Source: GCA-002697625 sp002697625
GTDB taxonomy: Bacteria; Bacteroidota; Bacteroidia; Flavobacteriales; BACL11
Assembly (NCBI GenBank): GCA_964004625.1
Contig: CAXFOB010000039.1
Location: 1-64,000 of the forward strand
Direction: 5' to 3'
DNA: 64,000 bases
Positions 52,228-60,567 of the stretch are shown here, one piece after another (the first letter of the stretch is position 1; every line of letters begins with the position of its first letter). The notes under the pieces are model-generated. The model did no database searches. It was not told where the DNA came from and was given only the letters and a program-made list of their open reading frames with translations. The translations under genes were made by a program, and so were the position numbers.

Positions 52228-52878
52228 ATGAATGCTATTCAATTATCTTTTCAGGGGAATAACCTAAGTTTTATAATCCTTACTATTTCCCTTTGTATTA
52301 TTGGTGTTTTATACGCTTTTTATAGCAAGTATTCTAAAGAACTTGTATTAAGCGCCTTTTCACAAAGATATGCAAATCAATATTTAAGAGATGACAATGT
52401 ATTTAAAAGAACAGTGAATATTTTATTTAATCTTTTAATTATCATTAATTTATCTTTCGTTATTTGGAGTGTTTCACCAAGCGAAAATTATGATATTATA
52501 CAATTCCTAAAGATTATTATCTACACAATATTATATTATCTTTTAAAGTTTGTTTCTCTTTGGTTTTTGGGACATCTTTTAAAAATGAATCAGATAGCTA
52601 ATATAGCATTATTTTTTACCACACTTTTTGATAAAGTTTTTGCGTTGTTTGCTTTTCCAATACTAGTCTTGTTTCATTTTTATGTTTCAGATATAACCGA
52701 CCAAACAACATTAATAATCTGTTCATTTTTAATATTTTTTTTTGTTTTAAAGATATTCTGGATCCTTAAAATTGGAATAAAGTCTTTTGGACTTTCTAGG
52801 TTTTATTTATTTCTGTATATTTGCATCCTTGAATTTTTTCCTCTAGTTCTACTTTACAGAGGTATTGTTTTTTCTTAA
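52228..52878 (+). CDS. DUF4271 family membrane protein
   Basis: 216 residues with about six transmembrane helices. The sequence SKYSKELVLSAFSQRYANQY, just after the first helix, and the final FFPLVLLYRGIV match DUF4271, a Bacteroidota family that almost always lies immediately in front of the uroporphyrinogen-III synthase gene. Function unknown; location suggests a link to tetrapyrrole synthesis or to the membrane enzymes that use haem, but no motif supports it. It is followed by hemD after 10 bp. Confidence 0.86.
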   Translation: MNAIQLSFQGNNLSFIILTISLCIIGVLYAFYSKYSKELVLSAFSQRYANQYLRDDNVFKRTVNILFNLLIIINLSFVIWSVSPSENYDIIQFLKIIIYTILYYLLKFVSLWFLGHLLKMNQIANIALFFTTLFDKVFALFAFPILVLFHFYVSDITDQTTLIICSFLIFFFVLKIFWILKIGIKSFGLSRFYLFLYICILEFFPLVLLYRGIVFS

Positions 52879-52888
52879 GAAAAAGAAA

Positions 52889-53665
52889 ATGACGACAGAC
52901 AGACAGAAAAAGGTAAAATCGATTCTTATTTCTCAGCCAGAACCGGAAAATAAGACACCCTATCATGCATTAGCGGAAAAGCATAAATTAAAACTTCATT
53001 ATAGATCGTTTGTACAAGTTGACGAACTTTCTACAATGGAATTTAGAGAACAAAGAATCTCTATTTTAAACCACGATGCAGTTATTTTCACTTCTAAGAA
53101 CTCGATGGATCATTATTTTAGGATGATGGAAAAATTGAGATTAAGAATTCCAGATCAAACAAAGTATTTTTGTGTTTCTGAGGCAATTGCCCACTATCTG
53201 CAAAACTTTATAGTTTACAGAAAAAGAAAAGTTTTTACCGGAGAAAGAACTTTTGCAAGCTTATTACCTTTAATGCAAAAACATAAAGACAGTAAGTTTT
53301 TACTTCCATGTTCTAATTTGTTAAAAGATCAGACAAATAATACAATGGAAGACAGTGGGTTAAGTTATACGAAAGCTGTAATGTACAAAGTAGTTGCTGC
53401 TAATTTATCAGATTTATCCGATGTAAAATATGATGTGTTAGTATTTTTCTCACCTACAGGTATTACATCGTTATATGAAAATTTCCCTGACTTTGTGCAA
53501 GAAGCAACGAGAATTGCAGCGTTCGGACCGACTACAATTAATGCAGTAAAAAGCAACAATTTAATTGTAGATATTGAAGTTCCAAATAAAAAGTTTCCAT
53601 CCATGTCCATGGCATTAGATGATTATATAACTAAATCAAACAAAAGAAAAAGAGCTAAGAAATAA
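52889..53665 (+). CDS. hemD: Uroporphyrinogen-III synthase
   Basis: 258 residues from ATG 52889; the ATG-less extension upstream (TTG 52865) lies in the previous gene and is not needed. The start KSILISQPEPENKTPYH, AVIFTSKNSMDHYFRM and the late YDVLVFFSPTGITSLYENFP, RIAAFGPTTINAV are HemD signatures, with the two alpha/beta domains. It cyclises hydroxymethylbilane to uroporphyrinogen III for haem, sirohaem and cobalamin. Families are weakly conserved, but the context after DUF4271 makes the call safe. A terminator follows. Confidence 0.9.
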   Translation: MTTDRQKKVKSILISQPEPENKTPYHALAEKHKLKLHYRSFVQVDELSTMEFREQRISILNHDAVIFTSKNSMDHYFRMMEKLRLRIPDQTKYFCVSEAIAHYLQNFIVYRKRKVFTGERTFASLLPLMQKHKDSKFLLPCSNLLKDQTNNTMEDSGLSYTKAVMYKVVAANLSDLSDVKYDVLVFFSPTGITSLYENFPDFVQEATRIAAFGPTTINAVKSNNLIVDIEVPNKKFPSMSMALDDYITKSNKRKRAKK

Positions 53666-53673
53666 CATCAAAC

Positions 53674-53703
53674 AAAAAGGAGATTTTAATATCTCCTTTT
53701 TTT
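53674..53703 (+). terminator. Rho-independent terminator after hemD
   Basis: AAAAAGGAGAT pairs exactly with ATCTCCTTTTT across a 6-nt loop (TTTAAT) and runs into T bases. It separates hemD from rnpA. Confidence 0.85.
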
Positions 53704-53717
53704 ATTTTTAGTACTTT

Positions 53718-53725
53718 TATTTTTG
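53718..53725 (+). promoter_or_regulatory. -7 promoter box 2 nt from the rnpA ATG
   Basis: TATTTTTG ends 3 nt before the A of the rnpA ATG. If functional, the mRNA would begin at or within the first codon, so either the spacing is unusual or the box is chance. Confidence 0.35.
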
Positions 53726-53727
53726 GT

Positions 53728-54087
53728 ATGAATAAGTTTCCAAAGAAAGAAAGATTAAGCTCTAAAATAGATATTGAGGAGCTTTTTAAGAGTAAGAACA
53801 CTTTTACTCAAGATAAAATAAAAGTATATTGGAACGAAAATTCTTCTAATACAGAACAGGTGTCTGTTTTGTTTTCTGTTCCTAAAAAGATTGTTTCATT
53901 AGCAACAAAAAGAAATAAAATTAAAAGGTTATTAAAAGAGTCTTATCGAATAAATAAGAATATTTTACAAAAAACAGGAAAAGAGATACGTATTGCTTTT
54001 GTATACTTGTGTACAGAAACACCTAATTTTAATTCTATAGAAGAAAAAATAAAATTAATTTTACAACGTTTAAATAATCAAATATGA
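53728..54087 (+). CDS. rnpA: Ribonuclease P protein component
   Basis: 119 residues, basic. The conserved RNR-type motif is LATKRNKIKRLLKESYR, preceded by the start FPKKERLSSKIDIEELF typical of the family. RnpA helps the RNase P RNA bind precursor tRNA. In many genomes it follows rpmH near the origin, but here rpmH is absent, as often in Bacteroidota. Its stop overlaps the yidD start (ATGA). Confidence 0.93.
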   Translation: MNKFPKKERLSSKIDIEELFKSKNTFTQDKIKVYWNENSSNTEQVSVLFSVPKKIVSLATKRNKIKRLLKESYRINKNILQKTGKEIRIAFVYLCTETPNFNSIEEKIKLILQRLNNQI

Positions 54088-54305
54088 AAAAGATATTTTC
54101 CTTTTTGTTTCTTTTAATAATTCGTGCTTATCAAAAAGTAATATCTCCAGTATTTCCACCAAGCTGTAGATATAATCCTACATGTTCCGAGTATTGTAAA
54201 CAAGCAATTATAAAATATGGACCATTTAAAGGTGGTTTGTTATCAATAAAAAGAATTTCCAAATGTCACCCCTGGGGAGGAAGTGGTGAAGATTTGGTTC
54301 CATAA
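54084..54305 (+). CDS. yidD: Membrane protein insertion efficiency factor YidD
   Basis: 73 residues. One amphipathic/membrane-associated N-terminal helix, then YQKVISPVFPPSCRYNPTCS and EYCKQAIIKYGPFKGG, the family signature with three conserved cysteines, and a late KCHPWG. YidD aids YidC-dependent insertion. It overlaps rnpA by 4 bp; this pairing is conserved in bacteria. It ends 9 bp before the protease gene. Confidence 0.95.
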   Translation: MKKIFSFLFLLIIRAYQKVISPVFPPSCRYNPTCSEYCKQAIIKYGPFKGGLLSIKRISKCHPWGGSGEDLVP

Positions 54306-54314
54306 ACCTAAATT

Positions 54315-55976
54315 ATGAAAAACAAAACAATACAGATCTCTTTAAAAGCTAGCTTAATATTTATTTTAGTATTTCTTTTTTTACAAGGAAAATCACAAAC
54401 AGATAATTATTTTGAAACATCAAAAAATTTAGAAATATTCACAGATTTATATAAGGAATTAGACATCTTTTATGTGGATGAAATAAACTCGGGTGATTTA
54501 ATGAAAACAGCGATTGATGAAATGTTGAACTCACTAGATCCTTACACGACCTATATTCCCGAGTCAGATATTGAAGATTATAGATTTATGACAACTGGTC
54601 AATATGGAGGAATTGGAGCTATGATTACAAAACGAAAAGAATTTGTATATATAAGTGAGCCATATGAAGGTTTCCCTGCACAAAAAGCAGGATTAATGGC
54701 TGGAGATAAAATTCTAGAAATTAATGGAAAATCGGCAGAAGGAAAAACGACTGAAGAAATTAGTTCAGTTTTAAAAGGACAACCAAATACAGAGGTTTCT
54801 ATCCTGATAGAAAGGAATGGGGAGACTTTCATTAAAACATTTAATAGAGAAAAGGTTACTGTAAAAAGTGTCCCGTATTATGGATTATTAGAAGGTGGTA
54901 TTGGATATATAAAATTAAGATCTTTTACAAGAAATTGTGCAAATGATATAAAAAATGCATTAATGGATTTAAAATCTCAACAACACTTAAAGGGTATTGT
55001 TTTAGATTTAAGGTCTAATCCCGGGGGATTATTAAACGAATCCATTGATATTGTCAATTTATTCGTGGATAAAGGAGAAGAAATAGTTATAACTAAGGGA
55101 AAAATAAAAGATTGGGAGAAGAAGTATGTTTCTAAAAAGGATCCCATTGATAAAGAAACCCCATTAGTTATTTTAATAAATTCAGGTTCTGCGTCTGCCT
55201 CCGAAATTGTTTCTGGTTCAATACAGGATTTGGATAGAGGTGTTGTTATTGGAAGAAAATCTTTTGGAAAAGGATTAGTTCAACAAACTAGAAAGCTGCC
55301 ATATAACTCTCAACTTAAAGTTACAGTTGCAAAGTATTATATTCCTAGTGGAAGATGCATTCAGGCAGTAGATTATTCTAATAGAAATGAAGATGGAAGT
55401 GTGGGTCAAGTTCCAGACTCTTTAATTTCAACTTTTAAAACCAGAAATGGAAGGGAGGTAAAAGATGGTGGAGGTATAAATCCGGATATTGTAATAAAAA
55501 ATGACGAGATTTCAGACATTTCCATTTCTTTAATGAATAAAAGATTAATATTTGATTTTGCAACTCAATTTAGATATGAAAATGAAAAAATATTAGAGGT
55601 TGATAATTTTGAGATAACAGATGAAATTTACAAGAAATTCATTTCATTTTTATCTAACAAGGACTATGAATATACCACCGCAACACAAGATGCATTAGAT
55701 ATCTTTAAAGAAATAATAAAAGAAGAAGGCACATCAGACCTCTTGTCGGAAGAGATTAATTTACTTTTAGATAAAGTTGAAAATATTAAGAAGAATGATT
55801 TAGAGAATAATAAGGAGGAAATTAAAACATTTTTGTCCGAAGAAATAGTAAGTAGATATTATTATCAGGAGGGGAGAATTATTGAAAGATTAAAACACGA
55901 TAAAGATATTGATGAAGCTTTAAAGATTTTTAATAAAATAGAAGAGTATAATTCTATCTTAAAAATAGATGAGTAA
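54315..55976 (+). CDS. S41 family C-terminal processing peptidase
   Basis: 553 residues. Signal peptide/anchor (about 10-28), a helical region with DEMLNSLDPYTTYIPE, a PDZ domain at about 90-175 (GGIGAMITKRKEFVYISEPY, AGLMAGDKILEINGKS), and the S41 fold with the nucleophile Ser in INSGSASASEIVSG and the Lys in RKSFGKGLVQQT. The enzyme cuts periplasmic proteins near their C-termini. The C-terminal 150 residues are helical and charged. It overlaps the following ligase gene by 8 bp. Confidence 0.94.
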   Translation: MKNKTIQISLKASLIFILVFLFLQGKSQTDNYFETSKNLEIFTDLYKELDIFYVDEINSGDLMKTAIDEMLNSLDPYTTYIPESDIEDYRFMTTGQYGGIGAMITKRKEFVYISEPYEGFPAQKAGLMAGDKILEINGKSAEGKTTEEISSVLKGQPNTEVSILIERNGETFIKTFNREKVTVKSVPYYGLLEGGIGYIKLRSFTRNCANDIKNALMDLKSQQHLKGIVLDLRSNPGGLLNESIDIVNLFVDKGEEIVITKGKIKDWEKKYVSKKDPIDKETPLVILINSGSASASEIVSGSIQDLDRGVVIGRKSFGKGLVQQTRKLPYNSQLKVTVAKYYIPSGRCIQAVDYSNRNEDGSVGQVPDSLISTFKTRNGREVKDGGGINPDIVIKNDEISDISISLMNKRLIFDFATQFRYENEKILEVDNFEITDEIYKKFISFLSNKDYEYTTATQDALDIFKEIIKEEGTSDLLSEEINLLLDKVENIKKNDLENNKEEIKTFLSEEIVSRYYYQEGRIIERLKHDKDIDEALKIFNKIEEYNSILKIDE

Positions 55977-57132
55977 GACAATTATTCCTAATATCCGAAA
56001 TTTTCTTTTTGTTTTATTGGGGATTTCCTTACCTTTTTCGGTTGCTACATCTAATATTTTAGTTGTTTCTCTATTTCTTTCGGTTCTTCTGGAGGGAGGC
56101 TTTCTAAAAAAAATTAAAAGGATTAAATCTAGCAAATGGATGGTTTCATTGTTTTTGTTACTCATCTTATATTACTTTTCATTTTTCATTTATGGGCAAT
56201 TTTCCGACACAATTTGGCTATTAAAAAGAGTGTCTATTTTATGGACTTTACCAATTCTTTATAGTGTGTTTTTCTCCACAAAAACAATTTATAAATCTTT
56301 ATTTGCATTTTTATTCTCTATGTTTATATCCTCTGTAATCGCAATTTTTGAAAACTATGAAGTAATCAATATAAATGGATCAAACTGGACATGGGCTGCA
56401 TTTCTACAGTATACAGACCATAATGTGTTTTTAGCTTCTTCTATTGTTATTTCTATATACCTAGTTTACAAAGTAGAATTTCACAAAAAATATAAAAACA
56501 TTATTCTCTTTTTTCTTCCCTTCTATTTGTTTTCCATTTTTACAGAGGCAGGAAAATCAGGACAGATTGTTTTAATTCTTTTATTAGTTTTATTCTTCAT
56601 GTTCTTATTTAAAAATAACATTAAAAAATTAACAATATATGTAATTACTTTAATTATAGGAGTATTTGTTATTTACAACACCTCTGAAATTGTTGAAAAG
56701 AGATTTACTTATGAGCTAAAAAGGTTTATGGAAAATAAAACTAGTTCAAGATCTTTATTGTTCACACATTCCATTGATTTAATAAAAGAAAAGCCAGTTT
56801 TAGGATATGGAGCAGGAAGTTTTACAGATAAATTTAGAGACATAAATGAAGAAACTAAAAAAGTGATAAGATACCAACATAAAACTCCTCATAATAACTA
56901 TTTATATGTTTGGATAGAGTTAGGATTATTGGGACTGTTGATGTTTTTATTAATTTTTTATTTTCAAATAAAAGAATTATACCGTCAGAATGATGGGGAT
57001 TTTATGATATTATTACCCATACTGTACCTGTGTATAATGATGACAGATACCTATTTATTTAACCAGAATACTTTAATATTATATGTGTTCTTATCTATAA
57101 TAGTGGTTAACTATCAATATAAACTCTCTTAA
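55969..57132 (+). CDS. O-antigen ligase-like membrane protein (WaaL/Wzy superfamily)
   Basis: 387 residues with about ten or eleven membrane helices and one large periplasmic loop. The loop and following helix carry the superfamily motif VLGYGAGSFTDKF ... HNNYLYVWIELGLLGLLMFL. Such proteins either join O-antigen to lipid A core or polymerise repeat units. Together with the flippase at 16689 it indicates surface polysaccharide production. It overlaps the protease gene and ends 26 bp inside the convergent alr gene. Confidence 0.87.
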   Translation: MSKTIIPNIRNFLFVLLGISLPFSVATSNILVVSLFLSVLLEGGFLKKIKRIKSSKWMVSLFLLLILYYFSFFIYGQFSDTIWLLKRVSILWTLPILYSVFFSTKTIYKSLFAFLFSMFISSVIAIFENYEVININGSNWTWAAFLQYTDHNVFLASSIVISIYLVYKVEFHKKYKNIILFFLPFYLFSIFTEAGKSGQIVLILLLVLFFMFLFKNNIKKLTIYVITLIIGVFVIYNTSEIVEKRFTYELKRFMENKTSSRSLLFTHSIDLIKEKPVLGYGAGSFTDKFRDINEETKKVIRYQHKTPHNNYLYVWIELGLLGLLMFLLIFYFQIKELYRQNDGDFMILLPILYLCIMMTDTYLFNQNTLILYVFLSIIVVNYQYKLS

Positions 57133-58180
57133 TCCTTCTGTTTAAAGTAGAGTAAAATTCATAAGGAATTGTATGAATTTTTTCAGAGAGTTTTAAAATC
57201 GAGTTTTCTTCCCCAAAAATTTCCACCTCTTCCCCCTCTTTACAATTTATGTATGAACTATCTATCATAAAACTATCCATACAAATATTTCCAATAATAG
57301 GACATTTTTCCCCTTTGACCACTACTTCTCCAATGCCATTTCCAAGTTTTCTATTTAATCCATCTGCATAACCTACCGGAACAATAGAAACATTCGTTTT
57401 TTTATCGGATATAAAACTAGAGTTATATCCAACCCCCTGCCCCTCTTCTATCGTTCTATTTTGGCTAATTACAGAAATGAGCCTACTTACTTGTTGTAGG
57501 TTTTTATCTTCTAAAGATCCAAATAAAGAGATTCCTAGTCGAACCATATCAAACTGTTTAGTAGGAAAGTTGATAAATCCATTAGAATTTAAAAGGTGTT
57601 TAGGTATATCAAATTCTAGTTTTCTCTCCGTTTTTTCAGATATTTTTTCAAATAGCCGTATTTGTTCTAGAGTCTCATTTTTTTGATTTGCAGAGGCAAG
57701 ATGTGAACATATAGATTTCACTCTTAAGAATGAATTTTCCTTTAGTTTTTCACAAACACTTTCCAAGTCCTTTTCATCAAACCCATATCTATTCATTCCG
57801 GTATTAAATTTCAGATGAATATTCACCTCTTGTTTTTTAGATAAATAAAAATCTAATAACCTAATATTATGAATAACAACTTCTAGATCGTACTTTATAA
57901 TTTCATTAAAACTTTTCCATCCTGGGTTTGCAATAATTATTTTAGATTTAACTCCAGATTCACGTAATCTAATTCCTTCTTCAAAATCAGCTACCCAAAA
58001 TGCATAAACTCCTAAACTTTCTAGTTTTTTAGAAACTTCAATGTCTCCATGCCCATAAGCATACGCTTTTACAACAGCAATGATTTCACACCCATTTTTT
58101 AATTTAGATGATAAATAATTATAGTTGTGTTCTAATTTTTTTAAATCAACCTCCAGAATGGTTTCGTTTGCATTATGCAT
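57107..58180 (-). CDS. alr: Alanine racemase
   Basis: 357 residues, a stand-alone enzyme. The PLP lysine lies in EIIAVVKAYAYGHG (Lys38), and the second catalytic Tyr is in GQGVGYNSSF; the C-terminal beta domain includes VPVGYADGLNRKL and GNICMDSFMID. It makes D-alanine for peptidoglycan. In many Bacteroidetes the racemase is fused to MurF; here it is not. The start overlaps the tdk stop by 8 bp and its end overlaps the convergent ligase gene by 26 bp. Confidence 0.95.
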   Translation of the reverse strand: MHNANETILEVDLKKLEHNYNYLSSKLKNGCEIIAVVKAYAYGHGDIEVSKKLESLGVYAFWVADFEEGIRLRESGVKSKIIIANPGWKSFNEIIKYDLEVVIHNIRLLDFYLSKKQEVNIHLKFNTGMNRYGFDEKDLESVCEKLKENSFLRVKSICSHLASANQKNETLEQIRLFEKISEKTERKLEFDIPKHLLNSNGFINFPTKQFDMVRLGISLFGSLEDKNLQQVSRLISVISQNRTIEEGQGVGYNSSFISDKKTNVSIVPVGYADGLNRKLGNGIGEVVVKGEKCPIIGNICMDSFMIDSSYINCKEGEEVEIFGEENSILKLSEKIHTIPYEFYSTLNRRIKRVYIDS

Positions 58181-58754
58181 CTTTCCTGTTTTTATTAAAA
58201 CACATCCTGCATAATGGTTTATAGTTGTTTTTTTCTCCTAAAGCAACTAAATTTTCTTCTTCTGAAATTCTGTAGGAGTGATTTGCAATATCTCCACAAT
58301 CTAAGCAAATAGCATGAACTTTAGTTACGTGTTCTGCAATAGCAAGTAAATTTGGTATTGGGCCAAAAGGATTTCCTAAGAAGTCCATATCAAGACCAGC
58401 AACAATAACTCTAATACCTGAAGAAGCTAATTCATTACAGATGTTACTTAAATCATCCGTAAAAAATTGAGCTTCATCTATTGCTACCACATCCGGATTG
58501 TCTATCAAATTTAGAATTTCAGAAGATGTATTGACAATCATAGATGAAATGTAATTTTCATCATGTGAAACTACTTTCTGATTATCATATCTTGTATCGA
58601 TAGTAGGTTTGTATATTTCAACTTTTAATTTAGCAAAATTTGCTCTTTTTAATCTTCTAAGTAATTCCTCTGTTTTTCCAGAAAACATAGACCCACATAT
58701 TACCTCAATGCTACCATTTCTCATTGGGTGATTTAGATGTGATTCTAAAAACAT
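58173..58754 (-). CDS. tdk: Thymidine kinase
   Basis: 193 residues, normal for the TK1-like group. The P-loop is CGSMFSGKTEELLRRLKR near residue 20; the catalytic Glu is in VVAIDEAQFF and the lasso has FGPIPNLLAIAEHV. Four cysteines for zinc are present (two in ICLDCGD, two in LCRMCF). It salvages thymidine to dTMP. The start MFLESHLNHP corresponds to the usual Bacteroidota form. It overlaps alr and is divergent from rsmI. Confidence 0.95.
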   Translation of the reverse strand: MFLESHLNHPMRNGSIEVICGSMFSGKTEELLRRLKRANFAKLKVEIYKPTIDTRYDNQKVVSHDENYISSMIVNTSSEILNLIDNPDVVAIDEAQFFTDDLSNICNELASSGIRVIVAGLDMDFLGNPFGPIPNLLAIAEHVTKVHAICLDCGDIANHSYRISEEENLVALGEKNNYKPLCRMCFNKNRKDA

Positions 58755-58785
58755 ATTTAAAAAGTATTAAAATTAAGTTAGTACA

Positions 58786-58820
58786 CAAAAATATAAAAAT
58801 TTTACTTCTCACTTTCTCAA
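58786..58820 (-). promoter_or_regulatory. Promoter for tdk-alr
   Basis: On the minus strand TTG (58818-58820), a 24-nt spacer and TATTTTTG (58786-58793), one base longer than the consensus spacing. The box lies 31 nt before the ATG. Confidence 0.5.
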
Positions 58821-58829
58821 ATTTTCATG

Positions 58830-58837
58830 TAGTTTTG
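58830..58837 (+). promoter_or_regulatory. -7 promoter box 4 nt from the rsmI ATG
   Basis: TAGTTTTG ends 5 nt before the A of the rsmI start codon (58842), the same geometry as at glyS and the DUF3109 gene. Confidence 0.5.
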
Positions 58838-58841
58838 TGAA

Positions 58842-59513
58842 ATGTCAAAATTATACATTATACCTACTCCTATAGGGAATTTAGAGGACATCACCTTTAG
58901 ATCTATCAGATTATTAAAGGAAGTAGATCTTGTACTAGCAGAAGACACCAGAACAAGTAAAAAATTATTCTCTCATTATCAAATTGAAACTCCCTTATTC
59001 TCTTTTCATATGCATAATGAACATAAAGTATTGTCAAAATGGATAAACAGATTACAAATGGGAGATAGTGTTGCGTTGATTTCTGATGCTGGCACTCCAG
59101 CAATTTCAGATCCAGGATTCTTATTAGTTAGAGAATGTGTAAAAGAACACATAGAGATGGAGTGTTTACCTGGAGCTACAGCATTTGTTCCTGCAGTAGT
59201 TAACTCTGCTTTACCATGTGATAAATTTATTTTTGAAGGATTTCTTCCAGTAAAAAAGGGAAGACAAACAAGATTAAAATATTTATCAGAAGAAGAAAGA
59301 ACAATGGTTTTTTATGAATCTCCACATAGATTAGTAAAAACACTCTCTCAGTTTTGCGAATATTTTGGGGTAGAAAGAGGATGTTCTGTTTCAAGAGAAC
59401 TATCAAAAATATATGAGGAAACGAAAAGGGGAACTCTACAAGAATTAGTCGAACATTTTAATGAGAAAAAACCTAAAGGAGAATTTGTAATAGTTGTCGA
59501 AGGAAGAAAATGA
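58842..59513 (+). CDS. rsmI: 16S rRNA (cytidine-1402-2'-O)-methyltransferase
   Basis: 223 residues, on the short side. The start KLYIIPTPIGNLEDITFRSI is the RsmI signature, followed by VLAEDTRTSKKLF, VALISDAGTPAISDPGFLLV and ECLPGATAFVPAVVNSALP, all in the tetrapyrrole-methylase fold. It 2'-O-methylates C1402 in the ribosome decoding centre with SAM. The ATGA overlap with the DAHP synthase gene couples the two. Confidence 0.95.
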   Translation: MSKLYIIPTPIGNLEDITFRSIRLLKEVDLVLAEDTRTSKKLFSHYQIETPLFSFHMHNEHKVLSKWINRLQMGDSVALISDAGTPAISDPGFLLVRECVKEHIEMECLPGATAFVPAVVNSALPCDKFIFEGFLPVKKGRQTRLKYLSEEERTMVFYESPHRLVKTLSQFCEYFGVERGCSVSRELSKIYEETKRGTLQELVEHFNEKKPKGEFVIVVEGRK

Positions 59514-60565
59514 AATTAGAGAACTTTATACATAACAAGCCCTTTGTAATAGCCGGCCCTTGTAGTGCAGAATCTGAAAATCAGGTTCTGAAAACAGCAG
59601 AAAATATACAACAGAATATAGATGTTTTTAGAGCAGGGGTTTGGAAGCCAAGAACAAAACCAAACTCATTTGAAGGGGTTGGAGAAAAAGCATTAATCTG
59701 GTTGCAAAAAGTAAAGGAAGAGACTGGCTTAAAAGTTATTACCGAAGTAGCGACTGCTAAGCATGTAGAACACTGTTTGGAGGCTGGAATAGATATGTTG
59801 TGGATAGGAGCCAGGACAACAGTAAATCCGTTTTATGTGCAAGAAATAGCAGAGGCATTAAGAGGAACAGATACTCCTGTTTTTGTAAAAAACCCTATTC
59901 ATCCAGAATTATCTTTATGGGCAGGAGCCTTGGAGAGATTAAATCAGAAAGGAATAACTAATTTATCGGCTATTCACAGAGGGTTTTTTACATATGAGTC
60001 ATCCGCTTTCAGAAATGAACCAAAATGGGAAGTTCCAATTGAATTGAAAAGAAATTTTCCAGATCTACCTATAATTTGTGACCCCAGCCACATTGCAGGT
60101 GATAGAAGTTTGATCCCAGAATTATCACAAATTGCAATGGACTTAGATATGAGGGGGCTAATGATAGAAACTCATCATAATCCAACGGAAGCGTGGAGTG
60201 ACGCAAATCAACAATTATCTCCTAAGGAATTATATTCTTTATTAAAAGGGTTAGTTTTAAGAAAACGAGATTTTGAGAATGATGAGTTGAGTATACAATT
60301 AAATAAGATGAGGAACCTAATTGATAAGTTAGACAAAAAAACAGTTGACCTCTTAAGCTCGAGAACGGATTTAGTAAAAGAAATAGCAGAATTTAAACTC
60401 AAAAACAATCTTACTATTTTTCAATTAAAAAGATGGTTTCAGATACTAGAAATGAGAAAAGATCAGGCAGTAAATTTGGGTTTGGACCAGAAAATGATAA
60501 GTGATATTTTTGAGTTAATTCATAAATATTCTATAATAACTCAAACTAAAATAATGAAGAAGTAA
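59510..60565 (+). CDS. Bifunctional DAHP synthase / chorismate mutase type II
   Basis: 351 residues. The N-terminal 255 residues are a class-I-beta (KDO8PS-like) DAHP synthase (VIAGPCSAESENQV, GVWKPRTKP, LWIGARTTVNPF, CDPSHIAGDRSLI). The C-terminal 95 residues are an all-helical AroQ chorismate mutase (QLNKMRNLIDKLDKKTVDLL, RTDLVKEIAEFK). The fusion makes the first shikimate-pathway enzyme and an entry into Phe/Tyr in one chain, probably with feedback by prephenate. This fusion is well known in Bacteroidota. It lies 2 bp before recJ. Confidence 0.93.
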   Translation: MKLENFIHNKPFVIAGPCSAESENQVLKTAENIQQNIDVFRAGVWKPRTKPNSFEGVGEKALIWLQKVKEETGLKVITEVATAKHVEHCLEAGIDMLWIGARTTVNPFYVQEIAEALRGTDTPVFVKNPIHPELSLWAGALERLNQKGITNLSAIHRGFFTYESSAFRNEPKWEVPIELKRNFPDLPIICDPSHIAGDRSLIPELSQIAMDLDMRGLMIETHHNPTEAWSDANQQLSPKELYSLLKGLVLRKRDFENDELSIQLNKMRNLIDKLDKKTVDLLSSRTDLVKEIAEFKLKNNLTIFQLKRWFQILEMRKDQAVNLGLDQKMISDIFELIHKYSIITQTKIMKK

Positions 60566-60567
60566 AG

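Noticed and set aside
53728..54305. Replication origin next to rnpA-yidD
   Set aside because: No rpmH, dnaA, yidC or cluster of DnaA boxes is visible nearby.
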